This document shows, piece after piece, positions 1 through 5,927 of a stretch of 20,839 nucleotides of DNA (position 1 is the first letter of the stretch; every line of letters begins with the position of its first letter). Under the pieces are notes generated by a model. It saw nothing but the letters and a program-made list of their open reading frames with translations, was not told the origin of the DNA and did not search any database. This stretch comes from Thiomicrorhabdus sp. (lineage in GTDB: Bacteria > Pseudomonadota > Gammaproteobacteria > Thiomicrospirales > Thiomicrospiraceae). A program made the position numbers and the translations under genes. The DNA lies in NCBI GenBank assembly GCA_015488565.1, contig WFNQ01000233.1, positions 1 through 20,839 on the forward strand, written 5' to 3'.

Positions 1-30
1 ATGGTCATTTGATAAACCATTCGAATGGAC

Positions 31-59
31 AGGGGGGGGAGAATATTTCTCCCCCCTTT
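31..59 (+). terminator. Intrinsic terminator-like hairpin near left edge
   Basis: A perfect 10-bp inverted repeat (GGGGGGAGAA at 34-43, TTCTCCCCCC at 47-56) encloses a 3-nt TAT loop and is followed by TTTATAATT. The stem can be lengthened by G-U pairs and an A-T pair on the outside (31-33 with 57-59). The form fits a rho-independent terminator for a gene lying left of the window. The T-tract is short and interrupted, so efficiency is uncertain. Confidence 0.6.
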
Positions 60-263
60 ATAATTCAACAAAACAACATTAAATTTACGAAGTGCGGTAG
101 TCTCTTTTAAAAGCGTGGGCAGTGAGTTTAGTTATTCGCCAGCCATCACCGTAGTTCTAATAAAACGCTACAGCTGAAATTTACAACGTATTTTGTTTGG
201 CTATGCCAAGCCTTATCCGTTGTACTAGTTGTCGCTGAGCTTAATTGTTAAGTACCCCGTGGA
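60..263. other. Non-coding stretch with two dyads upstream of the DUF488 cluster
   Basis: No convincing gene is visible here. TACAACG (182-188) pairs with CGTTGTA (218-224) and encloses a second perfect stem, TTGGC (197-201) with GCCAA (205-209). Further on, CTTAA (240-244) and TTAAG (248-252) flank TTG. The nested folding recalls an integron attC site, but the core sequences do not match the consensus well. No strong promoter for the following operon could be assigned. Confidence 0.4.
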
Positions 264-278
264 ATGGAGTCATACCTC

Positions 279-893
279 ATGATCAGTAAAACTATTGTCA
301 TTTTAGCAAATTCAGTAAAGCATAATCAGCACTGTGTTGCTGGTAAATGCCTTTCCAGTGGTCAGTGGGTAAGACCTGTGTCTACTCCTGAAGGGGCGGA
401 ATTAACACATGATCAATCCACTTATACTAACCTCCATGGCCACTATATTGTTAAGCCAAAACAAAAAATTGAAATGGTTTTAGCATCATCTGTTCCACTA
501 ATAAATCAGCCTGAAAATTTTTTAATCAGTGATCAACGATGGGTTCAACGGTATAAAATTGATGACAATGAATTAACTGGATTTCTCGATAACCCAGTTA
601 ACATTTGGGGTGAAAGTAATAGCGTGGATTATTTAGATATTACTCAAAACCGTATTATAATTGATCAGTCGCTTTATCTTGTTCAGGTGGATAGCCTTCA
701 GCTTTACAAAAATAAATATGATAAGCGTAAAGCAAAATTTATCTACAATAGTACTTCTTATGATTTGCCAGTAACAGATCCAAATTTTGACCAAAAAGTA
801 AACGAAATTGATGATGTTTTGGGTATTTTATGTATAAGCCTTGGAGAAGAATATCAAGGCTCATGTTACAAGTTAGTCGCTACAATATTTTAG
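279..893 (+). CDS. Putative dual-OB-domain protein, first gene of a DUF488/DUF4326 cluster
   Basis: A protein of 204 residues. An in-frame ATG lies 15 bp upstream at 264, but the start at 279 is preferred because GGAG at 266-269 is well spaced from it and nothing similar precedes 264. The N-terminus has the pattern I recall for dual-OB-type proteins found next to DUF488 genes: a strand-rich start, CVAGK at residues 19-23, then WVRPVS at 30-35. No catalytic signature, signal peptide or membrane segment is visible. It is the first of three genes sharing the same low-GC composition, and the next start codon follows its stop by 8 bp. A nucleic-acid or nucleotide-binding role is only an inference from the OB-like fold. 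The family assignment is by pattern recall and is moderately secure. Confidence 0.6.
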   Translation: MISKTIVILANSVKHNQHCVAGKCLSSGQWVRPVSTPEGAELTHDQSTYTNLHGHYIVKPKQKIEMVLASSVPLINQPENFLISDQRWVQRYKIDDNELTGFLDNPVNIWGESNSVDYLDITQNRIIIDQSLYLVQVDSLQLYKNKYDKRKAKFIYNSTSYDLPVTDPNFDQKVNEIDDVLGILCISLGEEYQGSCYKLVATIF

Positions 894-901
894 GAAAAAT
901 A

Positions 902-1342
902 ATGGATATTTATACAATTGGTTTTACCAAAAAAAATGCTGAAACTTTTTTCAATTTCATCAAATCATCAAACATATCAACATTATTGGATGTGCGTTTA
1001 AATAATGTATCTCAACTAGCTGGCTTCGCCAAAAGAGATGATCTTAGGTTTTTCTTAAAAGAGTTATGTGGCACAGAGTATATACATACACCAGAACTTG
1101 CTCCAACCAAAGAAATGTTAAATTCTTATAAGAAAGGCGATATGCCTTGGGATATATACGAAGATAAATTTCTTAATTTAATGTCTCAAAGAAATGTTGA
1201 AAAATTAGTTAAACCAACTTTATTAGAAAATGGTTGTTTATTATGCAGTGAACATGAACCACATTTATGTCACCGGCGTTTAGTTGTAGATTACTTGAAT
1301 GAAAACTTAGAATTTGACTTGAAAGTTAAGCACTTATATTAA
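902..1342 (+). CDS. DUF488 family protein
   Basis: A protein of 146 residues; the start at 902 is preferred over longer forms because AGGAAA (892-897) precedes it and the protein then begins with the family-typical MDIYTIGF. Family hallmarks are TIGF (residues 5-8), DVR (30-32), and a C-terminal cysteine motif in which Cys115 is followed by Cys123-His124-Arg125. DUF488 proteins are small cytosolic proteins with no established biochemical role that I know of; the conserved Cys/His/Arg residues suggest a metal- or ligand-binding or catalytic pocket. The gene lies 8 bp after the dual-OB gene and directly abuts the DUF4326 gene, so the three are almost certainly co-transcribed. AT-rich codon use sets it apart from the housekeeping genes further right. 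Confidence 0.8.
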   Translation: MDIYTIGFTKKNAETFFNFIKSSNISTLLDVRLNNVSQLAGFAKRDDLRFFLKELCGTEYIHTPELAPTKEMLNSYKKGDMPWDIYEDKFLNLMSQRNVEKLVKPTLLENGCLLCSEHEPHLCHRRLVVDYLNENLEFDLKVKHLY

Positions 1343-1948
1343 ATGAAAAGTATTTTAATTCTTTATCCAAAGCAATTTAATTGCTTTGAGAAATTTCAAA
1401 GAAAGGTTTTAAGGATAACTGAGAATATTGACTTATTCTCAGTTTTGTATCTGGATGATCATAATAATTTGATTAATAAGTTGTTTAGTAAAGAAACCTC
1501 TAGTGTAGCTTTATCCCATATTTCTGAAATTGATCCGAATAATATTACTCATGCCATTGTATTTGATGACGGTGAAGAATTTGTTAATGAAACTCTATTA
1601 TTAAAAAATCAAAACATTCCATTGCGACAAATTAAAATTAAAATAACTCGTGTGATTAATATTAAAACAGATGATGAGTTTTCTTCTCAAAAATCTACTC
1701 CAAAATATGAATATATTGGTCGTGGATCTTATTGGGGTAATCCGTATTCTATGTATGAAGAAGGCGATAGTCGAGAAGAGGTTATTAGAAAGTATAAATA
1801 CGACTTTGATTGTGAAAAATTTCTTAATAAAGACAAAGCCGAGGTTTATAAGTTAGCAGGAAAACGGTTGGGGTGTTTTTGTAAGCCTCAAAGTTGTCAT
1901 GGAGATGTATTAGCTGATTTTTTAAATTCATGGGATGATGGTAAGTAG
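1343..1948 (+). CDS. DUF4326 domain protein with an unrecognised N-terminal domain
   Basis: A protein of 201 residues whose ATG follows the DUF488 stop codon with no gap, implying translational coupling. The C-terminal part (about 120-196) matches DUF4326: YIGRGSYWGNPY at 124-135, then LGCFC (176-180) and CHGDVLADFL (185-194), giving Cys178, Cys180, Cys185 and His186. Residues 1-110 form a strand/helix-alternating domain that I do not recognise, with DD at 38-39 and an acidic DDGEE at 75-79. Function is unknown. The Cys-x(6)-Cys-His motif parallels that of the DUF488 protein immediately upstream. It is the last gene of the AT-rich trio; no good terminator follows. Confidence 0.75.
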   Translation: MKSILILYPKQFNCFEKFQRKVLRITENIDLFSVLYLDDHNNLINKLFSKETSSVALSHISEIDPNNITHAIVFDDGEEFVNETLLLKNQNIPLRQIKIKITRVINIKTDDEFSSQKSTPKYEYIGRGSYWGNPYSMYEEGDSREEVIRKYKYDFDCEKFLNKDKAEVYKLAGKRLGCFCKPQSCHGDVLADFLNSWDDGK

Positions 1949-2098
1949 TCAGCCCTTAAAAACCCCTCAACTCATTGATACAGCTAATAAGTGGGGTAAT
2001 AAGTGGGGTCAGTGTCGACTTAATGGGAGCTTTTAAATCTCAAAAATTTCTCCCTCCTTACTTTTCGTGCAAAGGTCTCATAAGATAACGAGGATAAA
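1949..2098. other. Intergenic scar with 12-bp tandem duplication
   Basis: No gene is seen. AATAAGTGGGGT occurs twice back to back (1986-1997 and 1998-2009), followed by CAGTGTCGACTTAATG. The AAGTGGGGTCAG-type string resembles sequence I associate with the ends of IS200/REP-type (Y1 transposase) elements, so this may be a decayed mobile-element end. No transposase is present. The boundary coincides with the shift from the AT-rich trio to the patatin gene. Confidence 0.35.
1986..2009. repeat. Two tandem copies of a 12-bp repeat
   Basis: AATAAGTGGGGT is perfectly repeated head to tail with no spacer. Only two copies are present; the unit was not noticed elsewhere in the window. Confidence 0.85.
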
Positions 2099-2146
2099 AT
2101 GAGTTTCGTTATTTTGGATCGCAAGGGAGTTATCGGTTTATGTTAG
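2099..2146 (+). pseudogene. 15-codon ORF, possible gmhB 5' remnant or leader peptide
   Basis: An ATG at 2099 preceded by GAGG (2090-2093) opens a frame reading MSFVILDRKGVIGLC and stopping at 2144-2146. The stop overlaps the start codon of the patatin gene (2140). The first twelve residues closely resemble the N-terminus of GmhB-type HAD phosphatases, whose nucleophile motif is ILDRDGVIN; the second Asp of the motif is replaced by Lys here. It may be the surviving 5' end of a deleted gene that now provides translational coupling to the downstream gene. A chance match over so few residues cannot be excluded. An inverted repeat, ATAACGA (2085-2091) with TCGTTAT (2106-2112), brackets its start. 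Confidence 0.4.
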
Positions 2147-3018
2147 TAAATAATAAAAAGACGGTGTCTCTTGTTTTGGGGAGCGGTGGGGCGCGTGGTT
2201 TGGCGCATATTGGTGTCATTCGTTGGCTTGAGGAGAATGATTTTGAGATTAAATCTATTTCGGGCTGTTCTATAGGTGCTCTTGTTGGTGGTGTTTATGC
2301 GGCGGGAAAACTGGATGATTTTGAAGATTGGGTGCGGGCAATTACTAAAATGGATATTGTTACATTGCTCGATTTTTCATGGAAGAGAAGTGGTCTGGTG
2401 AAGGGGGATAAAATTATTAATACGCTCACTGAGCTTGTGGGGGATTTGCATATTGAGGATTTGTTGATTAAGTATACCGCTGTCGCAACGGATATTCGTA
2501 ATGAAAAAGAGGTTTGGCTTAATTCGGGACGGCTTTTTGATGCGATTCGGGCGTCCATTTCTTTGCCTCTGTTTTTTACGCCGTTTAGGTATAAAGGGGT
2601 TGATTTGATTGATGGCGGTGTTTTAAACCCAGTTCCGATTGCGCCTACGTTTAGTGATATAACGGATTTAACGATTGCTGTTAATTTGGGGGGTAAGGTA
2701 GAAGACAAGGGTGAAATGGTGATAAATAAGGTTTTAATGAACCAAGTTAAGTCACCCTATACTGAGAAAATTGCGAAGTTTATTGAGGGCTTTAAGGGGT
2801 TGACGGCCAGTGGTTTTGAGAATGAGTGGGGGGCATATGATGTTGCTAATCAGGCTTTTGATGCGATGCAAAGTACGATTGCAAGGCAAAAATTGGCGGC
2901 TTATCCTGCGGATTATTTTATTGAAATAGCTCGAAATGCATGTGGAACCTTAGAGTTTGATCGGGCTTCTGAGATGATTGAGCTTGGATATAATAAGGCT
3001 CAAGAGAGCTTGGGATAG
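2140..3018 (+). CDS. Patatin-like phospholipase (RssA-like)
   Basis: A protein of 292 residues, a normal length for short bacterial patatins of the RssA/NTE group. The oxyanion-hole motif GSGGARG lies at residues 14-20, the nucleophile elbow GCSIG at 42-46 (Ser44), and the catalytic Asp158 in DGG (158-160), so the Ser-Asp dyad is intact. It would hydrolyse acyl esters of phospholipids or lysophospholipids at the inner membrane face; the actual substrate is unknown. No signal peptide is visible. The start is supported by AAGGGAG about 10 nt upstream, and this ATG also overlaps the stop of the 15-codon upstream frame. It is convergent with arsJ, whose stop is 26 bp away. Confidence 0.88.
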   Translation: MLVNNKKTVSLVLGSGGARGLAHIGVIRWLEENDFEIKSISGCSIGALVGGVYAAGKLDDFEDWVRAITKMDIVTLLDFSWKRSGLVKGDKIINTLTELVGDLHIEDLLIKYTAVATDIRNEKEVWLNSGRLFDAIRASISLPLFFTPFRYKGVDLIDGGVLNPVPIAPTFSDITDLTIAVNLGGKVEDKGEMVINKVLMNQVKSPYTEKIAKFIEGFKGLTASGFENEWGAYDVANQAFDAMQSTIARQKLAAYPADYFIEIARNACGTLEFDRASEMIELGYNKAQESLG

Positions 3019-3035
3019 ACCGCTTTCTCTGCGGT
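3019..3035. terminator. Weak hairpin between convergent patatin and arsJ genes
   Basis: ACCGC (3019-3023) pairs with GCGGT (3031-3035) around a 7-nt loop. There is no immediate T-tract on the plus side, although a T7 run lies at 3051-3057 inside the arsJ end. It may help terminate one or both convergent transcripts, but it is short. Confidence 0.3.
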
Positions 3036-3043
3036 GGAATAAG

Positions 3044-4243
3044 TTATGGGTTTTTTTGTGCTTGAGCCTTTTTTAAGCCTAATGAGAGGAGTCCTGCCAC
3101 TAATATAAACCCTGCTGACCATGAGAGACAGCCGATTAGGCCTTGTGTTTGATAAATCCAGCCAGACAATACCGTTCCGGTTAGTCGTCCTCCTGCGTTG
3201 GCCATGTAGTAAAATCCGACGTTCATTGAGACGTTATCATGACTGGACCAAGCAACAATTAAGTAGGAGTGCACGGCTGAGTTGATGGCAAATACGGCAC
3301 CGAAAATAATGAGACCAATGATGATGGTTTGGCTTGGGTCTATGTTTTGTTGTAAGGCGAGTGCGATCGCGGCTGGAATAAACATTAGGCTAAATGCGAG
3401 TAGGCTTGCGGTGGTTGCATTGGGACTATGCCCGCGTAATATCAAGGGTGCAGTGGATTGGATGATGCCATAAAAAATGACCCATATAGCGAGAAACCCG
3501 CCTATTTCACTTGGGCGCCAGTTGAGTACGGAAAAGAGAAAAACGGGAAGCCCCACTACAAACCAGATATCCCGTGCGCCGAAGAGGAAGAATCGTGCGG
3601 CGGATAGCCAGTTTATGGCGGCGGTATTTGAGAATATTTGGCTAAATTTAGGGTTGGATTTTGTTTTTCCTAGCCCGCGTGGCAATAATGTCGCGGTGAT
3701 GATAAGAACGGACAGTAACCCGCCTGATAGGATGAGCAGGGCGTTGCGAAATCCAGCAAATTCAAGTAATACCGCTCCAAGAAAAAAGCCGACACCTTTG
3801 AGTGTGTTTTTAGAGCCAGTCAGCATCGCTACCCATTTGAAGAGTCGTGAAGAGTTTTCTTGTGGCACGAGCATTTTCACTCCTGCTTTGGCGGACATTT
3901 TATTGAGGTCTTTGGCAATGCCTGAGAGGGCTTGTGCAAACATGACATAGGCGACACTGAGCCATGCTTCTGGAACGGCTAACATTGCGAGTGCGATGAT
4001 TTGCAGTCCCATGCCTATGTGCATGGTGAGGTTTAGGCCAATACGCGAACCGAGCCAGCCGCCGACTAGGTTGGTGACGATGCCAAAGAATTCATAAAAA
4101 AGAAACAGCATGGCGACTTCAAACGGTGAATAACCCAGTTGATGAAAATAGAGCACCACGAGCATCCGAATCGCACCGTCGGTCAGGGTAAAGGCCCAGT
4201 AGCCACCAGTAATAACTAAGTAGTTGCGTAAGCCTTGATGCAT
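3044..4243 (-). CDS. arsJ: ArsJ, organoarsenical efflux MFS permease
   Basis: A protein of 399 residues with about 11-12 hydrophobic segments, a major facilitator superfamily transporter beginning MHQGLRNYLVITGGYW. Its identity rests on the MFS architecture together with direct coupling to a GAPDH gene: its ATG (4241-4243) abuts the GAPDH stop (4244-4246). In the characterised system, ArsJ exports 1-arseno-3-phosphoglycerate, which decomposes outside to arsenate and 3-phosphoglycerate, giving arsenate resistance without reduction to arsenite. It acts in the cytoplasmic membrane. It is the last gene of the arsR-gapdh-arsJ operon. No truncation is seen. Without the GAPDH neighbour it could only be called an MFS protein. 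Confidence 0.88.
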   Translation of the reverse strand: MHQGLRNYLVITGGYWAFTLTDGAIRMLVVLYFHQLGYSPFEVAMLFLFYEFFGIVTNLVGGWLGSRIGLNLTMHIGMGLQIIALAMLAVPEAWLSVAYVMFAQALSGIAKDLNKMSAKAGVKMLVPQENSSRLFKWVAMLTGSKNTLKGVGFFLGAVLLEFAGFRNALLILSGGLLSVLIITATLLPRGLGKTKSNPKFSQIFSNTAAINWLSAARFFLFGARDIWFVVGLPVFLFSVLNWRPSEIGGFLAIWVIFYGIIQSTAPLILRGHSPNATTASLLAFSLMFIPAAIALALQQNIDPSQTIIIGLIIFGAVFAINSAVHSYLIVAWSSHDNVSMNVGFYYMANAGGRLTGTVLSGWIYQTQGLIGCLSWSAGFILVAGLLSLGLKKAQAQKNP

Positions 4244-5245
4244 TTATAAGCTCCGTGATACTTTGGCGACGAGATCCATCATGCGGTTTACATAGCCCCA
4301 TTCGTTGTCGTACCAAGCGTAGATTTTGACTTGAGTTTTGTTGATGACCATGGTGGACAGTGCATCAATAATGGAGGAGCGTGAGTCATTGAGGTAGTCG
4401 ACCGAGACAAGAGGGCGCTCTTCATACCCTAAAATGCCTTTTAAGCTGTTTTCAGCGGCTTCTTTAAAGTAACCGTTAATCTCTTTGACGGTGACTGGGC
4501 GTTCGGCTTCAAGGACAAAGTCGGTGAGTGAGGCGTTGAGTAATGGTACGCGCACGGCATGACCATTGAGTTTGCCTTCCAGTTCTGGAAAAATTTTGGT
4601 GATTGCTTTGGCCGATCCGGTTGAGGTTGGGATCAGTGAGTTGCTACAAGCACGGGCGCGGCGTAGGTCTTTGTGGCCAGTATCAACAATGGATTGCGTA
4701 TTGGTTATATTGTGAATGGTGGTCATGCAACCGTGTTTGATGCCGACTTTTTCTTGCATGACTTTTACCACGGGAGCAAGGCAGTTGGTGGTGCAAGAGG
4801 CGGCTGTTAGTAGGTGGTTGGTTGCTGGGTTGTATAGGTGATCATTAATGCCATAGACGATATTAAGTGCCCCATCGGTTGGCGCGGCAATAATGACTTT
4901 TTTTACGCCTTGATCAAAGTAGGCTTGCAGTGATTCTGGATTTTTGTGGTGCTTGCCGGTTGCATCAATCACAATATCGCAGTCAGACCAGTTGCTATCA
5001 GGAATGGTTTTATTTGAAGAGTAGGCGACTATTTTATTGTTGATTTGCAGTTGGTTGTTTTTGGCGGTGGTGTCGTAAGGCCAAATGCCGTGTACCGAAT
5101 CAAATTTAAGCAAGTGCGCCGAGCCAATGGCATCGGTAGCGATTTCATTGAGGCGTATAATGTCAAATTCGGGTTTGTCCCAGCCTGCACGTAATCCCAG
5201 TCGTCCCATGCGACCAAAACCGTTGATACCTACTTTAATTGTCAT
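4244..5245 (-). CDS. ArsJ-associated glyceraldehyde-3-phosphate dehydrogenase
   Basis: A protein of 333 residues, normal GAPDH length. The NAD-binding glycine motif GINGFGRMGR is at residues 6-15 and the catalytic SCTTNC at 150-155 (Cys151), with His178 in TIHN and GHKDLRRARA after it. All catalytic residues are intact. The sequence near the N-terminus (RAGWDKPEFDIIRLNE) and TIHNITNTQS look like the arsenic-operon GAPDH type rather than a glycolytic one. Expected role: use of arsenate in place of phosphate to form 1-arseno-3-phosphoglycerate, the ArsJ substrate. A good ribosome-binding site (AAGGAG, complement of 5252-5257) precedes its start. It lies between arsR and arsJ, so it is probably de-repressed by As(III). 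Confidence 0.92.
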   Translation of the reverse strand: MTIKVGINGFGRMGRLGLRAGWDKPEFDIIRLNEIATDAIGSAHLLKFDSVHGIWPYDTTAKNNQLQINNKIVAYSSNKTIPDSNWSDCDIVIDATGKHHKNPESLQAYFDQGVKKVIIAAPTDGALNIVYGINDHLYNPATNHLLTAASCTTNCLAPVVKVMQEKVGIKHGCMTTIHNITNTQSIVDTGHKDLRRARACSNSLIPTSTGSAKAITKIFPELEGKLNGHAVRVPLLNASLTDFVLEAERPVTVKEINGYFKEAAENSLKGILGYEERPLVSVDYLNDSRSSIIDALSTMVINKTQVKIYAWYDNEWGYVNRMMDLVAKVSRSL

Positions 5246-5323
5246 GCCTTGCTCCTTGTTGTTTAACTGAATGTTGAGTTTAATAAATAGGGGGTGAAAA
5301 AGAAGGCTGTTTTCCTAAGCGAC

Positions 5324-5662
5324 TTAACTGCATGGCTGGGATGATTTGTTGCTTTTAAGTCGTGCAAGATCGGCTTGCATCTCTTTATTTTCTTTGCCAT
5401 TTTGTTGGAGGTATTCAAGCAATAATTCACTGTTGTCATGCATGACTTGATAGTAAATCCAAACGCCTTTACGTCGAGTTGAGACTAAATGATGATTTCG
5501 TAAATAGGCCAAGTGTCGTGATACAACGCTTTGGGGGAGTGCGAGTGTTTCTACTAAATCACATACACACAGTTCCCCCTCTTTTAGCAGTAAAAAGAGG
5601 ATTCGTAACCGTACGGGTTCAGAAAAAGCTTTAAATCGTGACGCAAGGGTTTCTGTATTCAT
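5324..5662 (-). CDS. arsR: ArsR family arsenite-responsive repressor
   Basis: A protein of 112 residues. A winged helix-turn-helix spans roughly residues 10-85, with the recognition helix near SVVSRHLAYLRNHHLV. The metalloid site ELCVCDL places Cys32 and Cys34 at the same positions as in E. coli plasmid ArsR; an extra Cys111 lies next to the C-terminus. It should repress the arsR-gapdh-arsJ operon and release DNA on binding As(III) or Sb(III). The promoter's -10 box is 7 nt from the start codon, so the mRNA is probably leaderless. GAPDH follows 78 bp downstream. It is divergent from acs. Confidence 0.93.
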   Translation of the reverse strand: MNTETLASRFKAFSEPVRLRILFLLLKEGELCVCDLVETLALPQSVVSRHLAYLRNHHLVSTRRKGVWIYYQVMHDNSELLLEYLQQNGKENKEMQADLARLKSNKSSQPCS

Positions 5663-5669
5663 GCGGGTT

Positions 5670-5697
5670 ATTATAATCGCCTATCCAAATATAACAA
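5670..5697 (-). promoter_or_regulatory. arsR promoter, probably leaderless, with overlapping dyad
   Basis: On the minus strand, TTGTTA (5697-5692) and a perfect TATAAT (5675-5670) are separated by 16 bp. Only 7 nt lie between the -10 box and the arsR ATG, so transcription should start at or within 2 nt of the start codon. The outer TTATA and TATAA blocks form a loose dyad across the promoter, a reasonable position for an ArsR operator that would block RNA polymerase directly. The operator assignment is an inference. Confidence 0.7.
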
Positions 5698-5765
5698 GTC
5701 ATGAAATACAATACAGGGAGGGAGAATTTTTTATTTTAAATTTTTCTGCTTTAAAGTCGCCTCTA

Positions 5766-5779
5766 TTGAGCAAGCTCAA
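5766..5779. repeat. Inverted repeat in arsR-acs gap
   Basis: TTGAGC (5766-5771) and GCTCAA (5774-5779) form a perfect 6-bp inverted repeat with a 2-bp centre. It lies 17 bp before the 20-bp palindrome at 5796-5815. The role is unknown. Confidence 0.5.
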
Positions 5780-5795
5780 CTTCCTCTTTATCTTT

Positions 5796-5815
5796 GATTA
5801 AAAGTACTTTTAATC
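5796..5815. promoter_or_regulatory. Perfect 20-bp palindrome in arsR-acs gap, candidate operator
   Basis: GATTAAAAGT (5796-5805) is followed directly by its exact reverse complement ACTTTTAATC (5806-5815). With no loop and no T-tract it is not a terminator. Its length, symmetry and place in a divergent regulatory region point to a dimeric regulator's binding site, about 110 bp upstream of the acs start. The regulator is unknown. Confidence 0.55.
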
Positions 5816-5884
5816 CGCCAATTCTTTTGTGCAAAGGTTTTTAAATGTCGTGGTCAAGTATTTTCTATCTGGGGATTAGGGTGT

Positions 5885-5904
5885 TAGAATTGAAGACTTC
5901 AATT
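5885..5904. promoter_or_regulatory. Candidate acs -10 box overlapped by a 17-bp dyad
   Basis: TAGAAT (5885-5890) is a plausible -10 element; the matching -35 (around 5861-5866) is poor, suggesting activator dependence. AATTGAAG (5888-5895) and CTTCAATT (5897-5904) form a perfect dyad around a single A that overlaps this -10 and the probable transcription start. It could be an operator or a short 5' hairpin in the mRNA. Confidence 0.45.
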
Positions 5905-5927
5905 TGATCCAACCTAGCGGAGTCGAT

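Noticed and set aside
90..98. AAGTGCGGT, identical to the 9-bp core of the Haemophilus DNA uptake sequence
   Set aside because: I saw no other full copy on either strand; an uptake signal would be repeated about once per kilobase. A single occurrence is consistent with chance.
1671..1856. Short plus-strand frame within the DUF4326 gene
   Set aside because: Out-of-frame shadow of the region carrying the DUF4326 motif.
3477..3950. Plus-strand open frame of 157 codons antisense to arsJ
   Set aside because: No ribosome-binding site or recognisable motif. The opposite strand encodes a well-formed MFS transporter.
5904..5927. Extended acs start at TTG 5904
   Set aside because: It overlaps the dyad at 5888-5904 and has no ribosome-binding site, while ATG 5928 has a well-placed GGAG and gives the usual N-terminus.
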